A stretch of 64,000 bases of DNA from Pseudomonadota bacterium (GTDB taxonomy: Bacteria > Pseudomonadota > Gammaproteobacteria > Berkiellales > Berkiellaceae), in NCBI GenBank assembly GCA_018242045.1, contig JAFECR010000022.1, forward strand, positions 1 to 64,000. Reading direction: 5' to 3'. Below are positions 1 to 8,550 of this stretch, piece after piece. The notes under the pieces were generated by a model. It saw only the letters and a list, made by a program, of their open reading frames with translations. It was not told where the DNA came from and ran no database searches. Positions within the stretch are counted from its first letter, which is position 1, and each line of letters starts with the position of its first letter. A program made the translations under genes and the position numbers.

Positions 1-99
1 CGCTTACTCACCCCAGTCATGTACAACCTAAAGCCACACGCCTGGGGATTCGTGCGTTTGGCGCGCCTCGGCTAAATTTAAACTGGTTCGAGTATATAT
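1..99. repeat. Palindromic interspersed element, copy 1 (cut by window start)
   Basis: Right-hand part of a repeat seen at four further places in this window. It holds the core motif CTTACTCACCCCAGTCATG at 3-21, the returning core arm CCTGGGGATTCG at 41-52, and the terminal arm GGCTAAATTTAAACTGG followed by TTCGAGTATAT at 70-97. Its left arm lies outside the window. The arm sequence matches copy 3 (28037-28169), not copy 2. It lies about 200 bp upstream of the MFS gene. Confidence 0.8.
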
Positions 100-301
100 T
101 TTTTACACTTTGAATTTTCTGCTCTAAGGTTACCCAGAATGCGAATATATCCAAGTAAGACGAAAATTGATGGAATTTCAATGAATGTGGGGAAAATTGT
201 TAAATTAAATGCAAAAGAGATCTATCGCCGATAAATGACGATCTAAATCTATTGTTTCTAGAATTGTTGGCAGCTATAATCATCGATTTGGTTGGTATGT
301 T

Positions 302-1489
302 ATGAAGTCTAAACCCAAGCTCTTTTTTATTGCCTTTCTTCTAATGATTTCATTTGCTTCAGTGAATGCTGTGTTGTTTACACCTGCATTGCCGAATATT
401 GCGATTTTTTTTAATATTTCCCCAGAGGTCGCGCAATATACCATTTCTTGGTTTTTAATTGGTTATGCGCTTGGACAATTACTCTATGGGCCTGTTTCCA
501 GTCGTTATGGTAGAAAGCCGGCGCTATATTTTGGCATTTTGTTGCAAATACTCTCAAGTTTAAGCTGTATTTTAGCTGGTATCTTGAGTTCTTTCGAGCT
601 TTTAGTGATTAGTCGCTTTTTTGTTGCCTTGGGTTCAGGTGTGGGCCTTAAGATGACGTTTACTTTAGTTAATGAATTTTATGAACCTAAAGCCGCAAGT
701 CAAAAAATTGCTTATCTTACTCTTGCCTTTGCAGTGACCCCGGGTTTGGGGGTTGCACTTGGTGGGCTGTTAAATGCCCAGTATGGCTGGGAGAGTTGCT
801 TCATTGCCGGTGCAGTTTATGGGATCATTTTGCTTCTATTGATTTCGCAATTACCAATCTCGTCAAACCAAAAAGATCCTCAGGCTTTGCAATGGTCCAC
901 GCTAAAAAAGGCTTACCTTATTCAATTTACTAACACTAAATTAATTGCTGGTGGGTTATTGATGGGTGGATGTACCAGCATCATTTATCTTTTTGCAGCT
1001 TTAGCGCCATTTATTGCTATTGATATTCTGCAATTAAATAGTGAGCAATATGGTACGGCGAATATTATACCTGCCATTGGGCTTATCATGGGGTCACTTT
1101 CCTGCGCCCAATTAGTAAAATATTTTGAACTTGCAAAACTAACGAAACTTGGCTTAGGAATCAGTACCTTGGGTTCTGTTATTTTGCTTATTGCAATGAC
1201 GCAAGCAATTTCGCCTATCTTCTCCTTATTCTTACCCATGGTCATGATATATTATGGTTTATCCTTAATTTTACCTAATGCTTCAAGTGTAGCTATGAGC
1301 TCTGTTCATGATAAAGCACATGGCTCTGCTGTTTTAAATTTCATTAATTTAGGCATGGCAACGGTCATGGTATTAAGTATGGAATGCTTTACGACGAAAG
1401 CATTGTCATTGCCAATAGTTTTTCTTGTTTTATGTTTTATCATGATCCCTGTATATTGTGGTTTAATGAAAAACAACAAAGCTAATTAG
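302..1489 (+). CDS. MFS drug/H+ antiporter (Bcr/CflA-like)
   Basis: Inner-membrane major facilitator of 395 aa with about 12 hydrophobic segments. Motif A between TM2 and TM3 is clear (GPVSSRYGRKPA, about residues 63-74), and the start PALPNIAIFF resembles the DHA1 Bcr/CflA group of proton-driven efflux pumps. The ATG at 302 is followed at once by a hydrophobic first helix. The gene appears monocistronic: a terminator hairpin overlaps its stop. The substrate cannot be read from sequence; export of a drug or metabolite is inferred from the subfamily. Confidence 0.8.
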   Translation: MKSKPKLFFIAFLLMISFASVNAVLFTPALPNIAIFFNISPEVAQYTISWFLIGYALGQLLYGPVSSRYGRKPALYFGILLQILSSLSCILAGILSSFELLVISRFFVALGSGVGLKMTFTLVNEFYEPKAASQKIAYLTLAFAVTPGLGVALGGLLNAQYGWESCFIAGAVYGIILLLLISQLPISSNQKDPQALQWSTLKKAYLIQFTNTKLIAGGLLMGGCTSIIYLFAALAPFIAIDILQLNSEQYGTANIIPAIGLIMGSLSCAQLVKYFELAKLTKLGLGISTLGSVILLIAMTQAISPIFSLFLPMVMIYYGLSLILPNASSVAMSSVHDKAHGSAVLNFINLGMATVMVLSMECFTTKALSLPIVFLVLCFIMIPVYCGLMKNNKAN

Positions 1490-1537
1490 CTCAAGCATTT
1501 TGTCATGGACTTTTCGACTTGAGCTAGTCTTTTTTAA
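1487..1537 (+). terminator. Rho-independent terminator after the MFS gene
   Basis: Stem TAGCTCAAG (1487-1495) pairs with CTTGAGCTA (1518-1526) and is followed by GTCTTTTTT. The left arm begins inside the stop codon. Confidence 0.75.
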
Positions 1538-1551
1538 TAGGTAGACGAGCT

Positions 1552-2031
1552 ATGTCAATTCTAAATTTTTTATCTATAATCGGAAAAAATATTAAAGATC
1601 AAGATTTTGACGAAGTTAATAAGAACAGAGATTTTGAGAAAACTTTTTCAGGTGAGAACATGCATATAGCCTCTATAAATGAGGGGCTGTCCTTAACATT
1701 CAATGCAGAAGATAATCTAATTAAAATAGAAATGCAAATTGATAAAAAATGGTATCAATATTTTGTAACTACCTATTATCAGGCGCTAGCAAACGCAACG
1801 CATAAAGCTGACATTATTAAATATTTAGGACAGCCAACGGCGATAATGAGTTATCCTCAATCTTCATTAATTGTTGATGAACAGATCTTATATAATAAAG
1901 AAAAATATTGGTTATGCATGAAATTCAATCAAGAAAAGCTCAGTAGCATCACTTTGCTTTCCCCCGCATTAATTCCACAAAGCATCAAGCATAATTTTAT
2001 CCCTATCCGTGGCTGCAAGTCTAAAGACTAA
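1552..2031 (+). CDS. Hypothetical protein, 159 aa
   Basis: Not recognised. A soluble-looking protein rich in Lys, Asn and Ile, without a signal peptide or clear membrane segment; the first residues (MSILNFLSIIG) are mildly hydrophobic. The C-terminal part has a cysteine (PIRGCKSKD). The gene stands alone between a terminator and the transposase, and an 11-bp repeat (AGGACATCCAT) starts at its last stop-codon base. Codon use is as AT-rich as its neighbours. No function is offered. Confidence 0.6.
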   Translation: MSILNFLSIIGKNIKDQDFDEVNKNRDFEKTFSGENMHIASINEGLSLTFNAEDNLIKIEMQIDKKWYQYFVTTYYQALANATHKADIIKYLGQPTAIMSYPQSSLIVDEQILYNKEKYWLCMKFNQEKLSSITLLSPALIPQSIKHNFIPIRGCKSKD

Positions 2032-2041
2032 GGACATCCAT
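2031..2041 (-). repeat. Left inverted copy of the ATGGATGTCCT 11-mer
   Basis: AGGACATCCAT at 2031-2041 is the exact reverse complement of ATGGATGTCCT, which occurs three times on the other side of the transposase gene (3630, 3661, 3702). It may mark the left boundary of the transposase unit. Two small hairpins lie between it and the gene (GACAG/CTGTC near 2060-2076, AATGCA/TGCATT near 2090-2105). Confidence 0.7.
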
Positions 2042-2180
2042 CTTGAACAAGTCTGTATGGGACAGCCATGACTGTCTCTATGCTTAAATAATGCAGTAAT
2101 GCATTATGAAAACTGTTGCAAAAATCATATTCGAGAGAGTAGAATTTTTTTATATATGTTTGGTTGAGAAGTATCCCATC

Positions 2181-3176
2181 ATGACAATTGCTCGTTCTAT
2201 TAAAGTCGATTTAAGCGTTACGCCCTACTATCACTGTTTGGCACGCTGTGTTCGGCGTACGTATTTATGTGGGCAAGATATTGAAACAGGTAAAGATTTT
2301 TCACACCGTAAACAATGGATTGTTGGTAGATTAAAGCAACTCGTATCTCTATTTGCAATTAAAGTTTGTGCTTATGCCATCATGAATAATCATTATCACT
2401 TAGTGCTTTATATCAACGAATCTAAAGCTAGGGCTTGGCAAGATAAAGATATTTTCGAGAGATGGGAAGCGTTATTTCCAAATGATATCCGACAATTTAT
2501 GAATAAAATGCCAAATAATACTGAGATTCAATCCAAATTGTTGATATGGCGAGAACGCTTGATAAGCCTTAGCTGGTTTATGAAGTGTTTAAATGAGCCT
2601 ATCGCTCGCTCTTCTAATTTAGAGGATGATTGCACAGGCCGTTTTTGGGAAGGTCGATTTAAATCACAAGCTTTGCTTGATGAAGGTGCTGTACTTTCTG
2701 CTATGGCTTATGTGGATTTGAACCCAATTCGTGCTCAAATAGCAAATACTCCAGAATCATCTGAGTTCACCTCTATTTATGAGCGTATCCAAGTCTTAGC
2801 AAAAAACCTGAAAAAAAAGCCTTTTCAAAATATCGAGAACGTAAAGCAGCCCAAAAAATTGATGCCGTTTCATTCAGCTAATGAAAAAGAGGCTACCATA
2901 AATTTTAAACTTTCAGATTACTTAAAATTAGTTGATACAACAGGAAGAATTATTCTTCAAAACAAAAGAGGCGCTATTCCAGAAGATCTAACGCCAATTC
3001 TTTTTCGTTTAAGGTTAACACCAAACGGTTGGTTGGAAATGGTAAAAGGTTTAGAGAAGGGCTTTTTTTATGCTATTGGTCATGAAGCTAGATTGCGTTC
3101 TTTTGGAATAAGATATACTAACCGAGTACCGAAAGGCGTTACCAAAGCAAAATGTTGCTATTTAAAAACGGCATAA
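2181..3176 (+). CDS. RAYT/IS200-type Y1 (HUH) transposase
   Basis: Single-strand DNA transposase of the Y1_Tnp superfamily. With the ATG at 2181 (MTIARSIKVDLSV) it is 331 aa; the open frame extends 25 codons upstream but without family-like sequence. The HUH metal-binding motif is in IMNNHYHLVLYI (His-Tyr-His, residues 71-73). The family's C-terminal block is present (GRFWEGRFKSQALLDE about 153-168, then MAYVDLNPIRA about 175-185, with Y177 a candidate catalytic Tyr). It is longer than most RAYT proteins; residues 190-331 form an extension of unknown role. No TnpB partner is present. The gene is flanked by inverted 11-mers. All key motifs are intact, so it may be active. Confidence 0.85.
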   Translation: MTIARSIKVDLSVTPYYHCLARCVRRTYLCGQDIETGKDFSHRKQWIVGRLKQLVSLFAIKVCAYAIMNNHYHLVLYINESKARAWQDKDIFERWEALFPNDIRQFMNKMPNNTEIQSKLLIWRERLISLSWFMKCLNEPIARSSNLEDDCTGRFWEGRFKSQALLDEGAVLSAMAYVDLNPIRAQIANTPESSEFTSIYERIQVLAKNLKKKPFQNIENVKQPKKLMPFHSANEKEATINFKLSDYLKLVDTTGRIILQNKRGAIPEDLTPILFRLRLTPNGWLEMVKGLEKGFFYAIGHEARLRSFGIRYTNRVPKGVTKAKCCYLKTA

Positions 3177-3409
3177 TATTAAAGGTAGTGAGGTTCGAGA
3201 GAATATTCTTGTGCTAGTGTATTTTTTATCGTTGCTGAGATAAGATTTGGTATCGAGAATTGAACTTCCTTGTTCAAGAGACAGTATTTATTTTGGACCA
3301 CTACTACCAAAAGAATGAGGCTTATTTGGTAATTTGCTTTGTTCAAGAGTGTTTTGAGGAGAACTTTTCAAAGCAATTACATTTTTTTAATAGCTGGGTT
3401 ACTGATATA

Positions 3410-3499
3410 TCAAGGATCCCATAATTGTGCTCTAAAATCTTCATTTTGATCTTCGTATAAATTTTCATGATTATCTAGTACAAAGTAACCATTTAACAT
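3410..3499 (-). CDS. Possible 29-aa peptide gene or gene remnant
   Basis: An ATG at 3499 is preceded by GGGGAGTGAATT, a good ribosome binding site. The peptide begins MLNGYFVLDNHENLYEDQ and ends AQLWDP. After the stop the minus strand has further open but unlinked frames, so this may be the 5' scrap of a decayed gene rather than a true small protein. It resembles no family I know. Confidence 0.3.
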   Translation of the reverse strand: MLNGYFVLDNHENLYEDQNEDFRAQLWDP

Positions 3500-3629
3500 A
3501 ATTCACTCCCCAATTTCGGTTAAAATTATATTTTAATGGATTCAAGAAAGTTTGTTAAAGGAATAATGAAGGAGATCTCATTTTCTCAGATAAATGGATA
3601 ATGTTAAATAATATTCATATATTCATTCG

Positions 3630-3712
3630 ATGGATGTCCTATTACTATAAGATTGCTTAAATGGATGTCCTGTTAGATATTAGATCCGAAATTTGTATAT
3701 AATGGATGTCCT
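3630..3712 (+). repeat. Three direct copies of ATGGATGTCCT
   Basis: Exact 11-mers at 3630-3640, 3661-3671 and 3702-3712 (spacings 31 and 41 bp). The inverted copy is at 2031-2041. The last copy ends 24 bp before the GNAT start codon, so the array could also act as operator sites for that gene. Confidence 0.75.
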
Positions 3713-3736
3713 CTACATTATTTTAGGTATATTTCA

Positions 3737-4186
3737 ATGAGTGTCACCATTCGAGAAGCAATAGAGGCAGATTTGCCTGCAATCATTAATTTATATTCGT
3801 TACTTGAGCTTAAAAAGCAAGAGGTTATATCGTTAGATGAGGCAAAGTGCATATTTGATAAAATGAAATCCTATCCTAATTACCGCATATATGTAGCCTT
3901 GTTAGCAGATGAAATTATTGGTACGTTTGCGCTTTTAATTATGGACAATCTTGCTCATGTAGGGAAGCCTTCAGGTATAATTGAAGATGTTGTCGTATCT
4001 TCAGCCTATCAAGGAAACGGTATCGGCAAACTAATGATGGCTACAGCAATGGAGGTTTGCCGCAAAGCAGGTTGCTATAAACTAGTACTCTCTAGCAATC
4101 TGAAAAGAGTCCAAGCACATAATTTTTATAAAGCTTTAGGATTTGAACAACATGGATGGAGTTTTTTAATTAATTTGCATGCTTAA
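3737..4186 (+). CDS. GNAT-family N-acetyltransferase
   Basis: 149 aa, single Gcn5-related acetyltransferase domain. The acetyl-CoA binding motif A is clear: VVVSSAYQGNGIGKLMM (about residues 88-104, Q/R-x-x-G-x-G/A type with QGNGIG). It is followed by the motif B region LVLSSNLKRVQAHNFYKALGFEQHG, broken here only by its usual loop. It would transfer an acetyl group to an amine; the acceptor is unknown. It stands alone, downstream of the 11-mer array and upstream of a 235-bp gap. Its position beside a mobile element fits accessory DNA. Confidence 0.85.
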   Translation: MSVTIREAIEADLPAIINLYSLLELKKQEVISLDEAKCIFDKMKSYPNYRIYVALLADEIIGTFALLIMDNLAHVGKPSGIIEDVVVSSAYQGNGIGKLMMATAMEVCRKAGCYKLVLSSNLKRVQAHNFYKALGFEQHGWSFLINLHA

Positions 4187-4421
4187 TAAAAGTGATGGCA
4201 TTTTTGTTTCTAATTATACCGAGTAGTTGCACCTAATTGTATTTCTTTGCAATATGTGTATTTCTCCTTTATTTCTTTTATCCAATTTTATTGCTAATAA
4301 AAAATGTCTTAAATCGAAGTTGTCATCTGTTATTTACCTTTTGTCATAAATGAGTATATAGTCACTCACGTAACTGGTATTATTTCGTTATGAATCACGG
4401 TTAAGGCTTGGGGGACAAACA

Positions 4422-6809
4422 ATGATTTTTTCAAATTTAATCGCGCAATTTTTGCCAATACTAAGTGAAAAAATGACTTCGATTTTCAATCAAATCGAAT
4501 ATATTTCTGATTACATTAATGAATATTCAACGATTGACAAGAATAATAGCGAACAATTTGACAAAGATACTTACTTAATGACAGCCAATATTGAAGAATC
4601 CTTTCAAGTTAATGAAGGATCCAATGCTGAGGTAAAAGTATTTGCTCCCAGCATTGTTAATACTTCTGCTGAACCTGAAGCAGGACACATGGGCGATTAC
4701 ATTAGAGTATTAAAAGCTTCTTATAATGTCACAGTTGAATCACAAGCAAGATTTCTTTCTTTTAAAATACAAAAGATATATCAACAAGACATTTCTTTTA
4801 AAAACGAAGAAACGGTTTCTTTAAAAGATGTCAATGTAAATGGTAATCTCAATGTTAAGGTTATGAATCAAAGCAATTTTGAGAAAAATCTAAATCTAAA
4901 TCAAAAGGAAAAAGTAATTAAACTGGAAACTTTATTGCAAGAAATAGGTATAGAATTAACAGCCGTTCAAAAGCAAAAAGTAATGAAAGGGGGAATTTTA
5001 TCAGAGGCACTTTCAATGCTTTCGCCCGAACAAAAAGCCTTTGTTTCGAATACTCTGATAGATCAAAACGCAGTCATTAATCTTGAATTAAATAACAAAG
5101 TAGGAATTAATGAATCTACCCCCCAAAAGGGGCCATTGGAATTTGTTGATACAAAACAATTGTTGACATATCTCATTAACATGAAAGATCCAATGACAGC
5201 TGCTGCAAAAAGCAAAGTAACTTCATCCCTGTTAAGCGTGGAACCATCACTTATTCCCTTAGCAGCTGAAGCAGACAGAGCACATCTAGAAAATTACACC
5301 ATAAATAATTTATCATCCATAGGAAAAATGCAAAATACTATGGCTGATTTGTTGCTACAGACACCCAGTGCTATCTTAGAAGATCAGAAATTATCAGCAA
5401 TGCTTCCGTTACTTATTAGTACGGTACTGCAAGATCTTAAAATGCCTACAATAAAAAATAATACAATTGAGCCATTTGATGGATTTGACGATTTGTTGAT
5501 GCAGGAAAAAAAGCAAGTAGTTAAAGCCGAAACATTACAAGAAAAAACAGCAGAACTTTTAACTGAAGAAGTCAAACCAGGTGCATTAGTGAGTTTTGAT
5601 TTGAGTATGCCAGTAAACATAGCAAAAGCCCAACAGTCACAACCCTCATTGGAAAGCAAGCTATTATCAGTGTTTGACAATGACAAATTAGGTTGGAACA
5701 AATTAGTACACGCTGCTTCTGCTGGAAAGCTTAACGATCAAGCAAAAAATATTATAGAAAAGATCCATACAGATGATTTAATCGATAAACTTAAAGCAAT
5801 GCCAGATTCATCTCCTTCAAAAGATGATAGTGCAAGTAATTTGTCGCAGCTCTTATTTAATAAAAACCTTTTTGATAAAGATTTAAGACAGCAAACCATT
5901 TCAGAGCTGTTAAATGAACCGAATTGGTTAAAAATAGGACAACAAGCTTTTGATCTTAATGAAGACGAATTAGATGAAGCTGAAAAAGATATTTTTGAAG
6001 AACTTCTTAAAATTAAATTTGATGAACAAGGCATAAATGAATACATGGAAGAATTTATGGACACTATCCAGGAAATTGATATTACGAAAGTGGATGATAC
6101 GCTGGCATTCTTATCTAGTTTAAGCGGCGTTGGTAGTAAGCCTGAGACAGTGCAGAGCCTGGCAGATATGCCACTCGTCAATAAATTATATTACATTGAA
6201 TTTATTAAAGATTTTGCCCCAAGAAGATTTGAAAGTGTGGCTATTGAAGAAAAAGGGGAAAGTGATGTAGAAGGTTTTAAACAAATAAAGGATATGATTG
6301 ATCTTTTAGACAAAAGGATGGAAGCCAATGAAGAAAATAATACAACGACGGATACGACAGACTCGCTCAATTCATCATTGAATCATAATGATTTACTCGA
6401 TATGGCAGATGAAATATTAGCTAAATATGCAATCACGGATGACAGTTTGAATGATAATGCGATGACATCATCATTGAAATCTTTGTCGCTAGAAAACTTA
6501 AGCTATCAATCTTTGATGGATAGAATAGATAATGTTATGGAAAAATATGGGTTTTCAACAGAAGGTGAACTTAAAACACCTTCCGATGACGATACAATTG
6601 ATTTCAAAGATGTATTGGCTCTTGACAGTGATCTGTTGGATAAGCTAGATGCTTCGATAAACTCTCAAAGAACACAGCAAGGAACGAGTGAGATTGAGCT
6701 ATCTACAACAACGGCGGATCCTCATTCATGGATCAATCATACAGCTACGGCACCTAGTGTAGATCCTGTGATTAATATTCATCAGTCAATGGATGTCTCA
6801 GTGATGTAG
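4422..6809 (+). CDS. Large acidic hypothetical protein, 795 aa
   Basis: Not recognised. No signal peptide and no clear transmembrane helix; rich in Asp, Glu, Asn, Leu and Ser, mostly helical in appearance, with a low-complexity Asp/Ser/Thr segment around residues 640-660. Two imperfect related segments lie near the C-terminus: MADEILAKYAITDDSL (about 660) and MDRIDNVMEKYGFSTEGEL (about 700). The start ATG at 4422 follows GGGGGACAAACA, a strong ribosome binding site. Size, composition and location in an accessory region next to a transposase make a secreted effector conceivable, but no eukaryotic-like domain or secretion signal can be seen. The C-terminus (INIHQSMDVSVM) lacks the Glu-rich block typical of many Dot/Icm substrates. 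Confidence 0.7.
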   Translation: MIFSNLIAQFLPILSEKMTSIFNQIEYISDYINEYSTIDKNNSEQFDKDTYLMTANIEESFQVNEGSNAEVKVFAPSIVNTSAEPEAGHMGDYIRVLKASYNVTVESQARFLSFKIQKIYQQDISFKNEETVSLKDVNVNGNLNVKVMNQSNFEKNLNLNQKEKVIKLETLLQEIGIELTAVQKQKVMKGGILSEALSMLSPEQKAFVSNTLIDQNAVINLELNNKVGINESTPQKGPLEFVDTKQLLTYLINMKDPMTAAAKSKVTSSLLSVEPSLIPLAAEADRAHLENYTINNLSSIGKMQNTMADLLLQTPSAILEDQKLSAMLPLLISTVLQDLKMPTIKNNTIEPFDGFDDLLMQEKKQVVKAETLQEKTAELLTEEVKPGALVSFDLSMPVNIAKAQQSQPSLESKLLSVFDNDKLGWNKLVHAASAGKLNDQAKNIIEKIHTDDLIDKLKAMPDSSPSKDDSASNLSQLLFNKNLFDKDLRQQTISELLNEPNWLKIGQQAFDLNEDELDEAEKDIFEELLKIKFDEQGINEYMEEFMDTIQEIDITKVDDTLAFLSSLSGVGSKPETVQSLADMPLVNKLYYIEFIKDFAPRRFESVAIEEKGESDVEGFKQIKDMIDLLDKRMEANEENNTTTDTTDSLNSSLNHNDLLDMADEILAKYAITDDSLNDNAMTSSLKSLSLENLSYQSLMDRIDNVMEKYGFSTEGELKTPSDDDTIDFKDVLALDSDLLDKLDASINSQRTQQGTSEIELSTTTADPHSWINHTATAPSVDPVINIHQSMDVSVM

Positions 6810-6884
6810 CAAATGTAAATGCATTCTGCTAGGGTGTGAGTACTTAGCAGAATGAAATATCTTGTTGGGGACAGAAATTTAAGC

Positions 6885-6946
6885 ATAGGGATAGGGATAG
6901 GGATAGGGATAGGGATAGGGATAGGGATAGGGATAGGGATAGGGAT
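6885..6946 (+). repeat. Tandem hexanucleotide repeat (ATAGGG)n, about 10 copies
   Basis: About ten perfect ATAGGG units end 5 bp before the start codon of the small lipoprotein gene at 6952. Each unit carries an AGGG that resembles a Shine-Dalgarno core. Confidence 0.95.
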
Positions 6947-6951
6947 AAGGG

Positions 6952-7128
6952 ATGAAGCACAACCATTTGTTTAAGTTTATATTAATGATTTATATTGCCC
7001 TCAATGTAGGGTGCAGCGGGACACTAACACAGTCTCATGGTGCAAATGGAATACAAATTAGCGCAGGTATGGATCAGGCTAAAATAGATGAACAAGCGCA
7101 AGAAGGACAGATGAGAAATATTCGCTAA
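6952..7128 (+). CDS. Small lipoprotein, 58 aa
   Basis: Short gene. The peptide starts MKHNHLFKFILMIYIALNVG and Cys21 follows directly, giving a lipobox (L-N-V-G-C); the predicted mature chain starts CSGTLTQSHGAN and ends EGQMRNIR. This predicts a lipid-anchored envelope protein. It is preceded directly by the ATAGGG array, whose last units (AGGGATAAGGG) supply the only ribosome-binding-site-like sequence. No homolog is recognised. Confidence 0.6.
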   Translation: MKHNHLFKFILMIYIALNVGCSGTLTQSHGANGIQISAGMDQAKIDEQAQEGQMRNIR

Positions 7129-7206
7129 GCATGAATTTATTTCCTCAATCTAATATAAGGATTGATTGAACAAGTTTCCAGATCACAACCATTTTTTTAA
7201 ATGATC

Positions 7207-8493
7207 TTAAGCAAGCTGTACTTGGGTTGTCACATAGGGTCGTTTCTTGGCAAGCTTCAATGATAAAAGCCCACAGATGAAAATAATCAAGACTAATAAG
7301 GAAAATGCTAAGGAAAGTTCTGTTGCACTATAAAAACGCGCGCCCTCTTGAGTGAATTGACCTTTCCATTGCATGTCTAAATACCAGCCAATTATCTGCT
7401 GTATCAACGCGCCACCTAGCATATTTAGTGTGTTTACGACTCCCAAGGTTAAACCAGAATGTGCACTGGGGCTAGCTTGGGCAGCACCGGCAAAGCAAAT
7501 CATTTCTGCACCACAGAAAATGCCAATTAAGGAGAGAATCATGGCAAGCTGCCAGGTATTGAGATGATTGGCAAAGAGTAAAATAGAAAGCGAAACCATA
7601 ATGCCAACAATACAAATTTGGATCACAATTTTTAGCCTATCCATTTTTAAACTTAGCCAAGGCAGCACCAAACTGCCAAGTGTTAAACCGCCATATAAAT
7701 ATAAAGAAAGTTGAGCTGCATTTGCTCTTGATAACGAAAATTTTTCCATTAAAAAAGCAGTGCCCCAAAGATCTGCTAATACACATAATGGTGTATAGAC
7801 ACAAATGGCAATAATAGCGTAAATAATTATTTCTTTTTGTTTAAAAACTTCGATAATGCCTAGGCGAAAATGCGAAAAGCTATTTAGTATTGCCGGGGAT
7901 GATTGCCTTGTTTTTGGAATAAGTACAAAAGTAAGTAGCAAAATAACTCCACCAAAGCCAGCACATAGTAATAGCGTATTTTGCCAACCGTTCATATCCA
8001 AAATGGAAACTAAGAACTTGCCAGACAAAAGTGCACCAAGTGTGCCGATGGCAAGGGTTATTCCCATGAAAAGGCCATGGTATTTTTTAGGAAGATGATC
8101 AGAAACTAATTTTAAGGCACCAATAAATGCTGGCGCAGAACCCAAGCCTATTAAAAATCGACCGACTTGTAGCATCCACACACTTTGTGCATAAGCAAAA
8201 AGACAGGTCCCGGCAATGCAGGTCAGGATAGAAAACATCATTACCCGCCGAGCGCCAAAATAATCTAGGATGAACCCCAAAGGGATTTGTAGTAAAGAAT
8301 ATGAAAAAAGGTAAATCGCACCAAGGGAGGAGAATTCTTGAGCTGTAAGCTTAAAAATTTCACGCAGTTCAACCACCATAATACCAGGAGAGACACGCAG
8401 GATATACTGATAAAAATAAAATAAAGTGATAATTAGCCAGGCAAGATAGTTTACAGGAATGATATTTTTGACTGATTTAATTTGATTCATCAC
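7207..8493 (-). CDS. MFS transporter
   Basis: 428-aa major facilitator with about 12 membrane segments. The N-terminus reads YFYQYILRVSPGIMVVELRE, and motif A is present as GFILDYFGARRVM (about residues 78-90). It resembles the nutrient-uptake MFS permeases common in intracellular gammaproteobacteria (Pht/Fpt-like), but the substrate cannot be assigned. The start at 8493 follows GGTGAGGTGAAGTG. A perfect 10-bp inverted repeat lies 35 bp upstream of the start and may be an operator. Monocistronic. Confidence 0.8.
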   Translation of the reverse strand: MMNQIKSVKNIIPVNYLAWLIITLFYFYQYILRVSPGIMVVELREIFKLTAQEFSSLGAIYLFSYSLLQIPLGFILDYFGARRVMMFSILTCIAGTCLFAYAQSVWMLQVGRFLIGLGSAPAFIGALKLVSDHLPKKYHGLFMGITLAIGTLGALLSGKFLVSILDMNGWQNTLLLCAGFGGVILLLTFVLIPKTRQSSPAILNSFSHFRLGIIEVFKQKEIIIYAIIAICVYTPLCVLADLWGTAFLMEKFSLSRANAAQLSLYLYGGLTLGSLVLPWLSLKMDRLKIVIQICIVGIMVSLSILLFANHLNTWQLAMILSLIGIFCGAEMICFAGAAQASPSAHSGLTLGVVNTLNMLGGALIQQIIGWYLDMQWKGQFTQEGARFYSATELSLAFSLLVLIIFICGLLSLKLAKKRPYVTTQVQLA

Positions 8494-8527
8494 TTCACCT
8501 CACCAAAATTTGATCCGAAAAACTAAC

Positions 8528-8550
8528 GTCGTAAGACCAAGTCTTACGAC
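8528..8550. promoter_or_regulatory. Perfect 10-bp inverted repeat upstream of MFS gene
   Basis: GTCGTAAGAC (8528-8537), CAA spacer, GTCTTACGAC (8541-8550), 35 bp ahead of the MFS start on the minus strand. It could be a regulator operator or an RNA hairpin in the leader. Confidence 0.55.

Larger units (their letters stand above)
3177..3736. other. Gene-poor 560-bp stretch downstream of the transposase
   Basis: No long gene. It holds a 29-codon ORF on the minus strand with a strong Shine-Dalgarno (3410-3499), a start-less minus-strand open frame of about 60 codons at about 3177-3365 that may be a gene remnant, and three direct 11-mers at 3630-3712 just before the GNAT gene. Confidence 0.5.

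Noticed and set aside
2181-3176. The RAYT-like transposase as the mover of the 130-155 bp palindromic elements
   Set aside because: No copy of that element lies next to the transposase gene, and the sequences flanking the gene are a different 11-mer. The link is possible but unsupported.
6885-6946. CRISPR array
   Set aside because: Pure 6-bp tandem repeat without spacers; no CRISPR-like repeat-spacer structure was seen elsewhere either.
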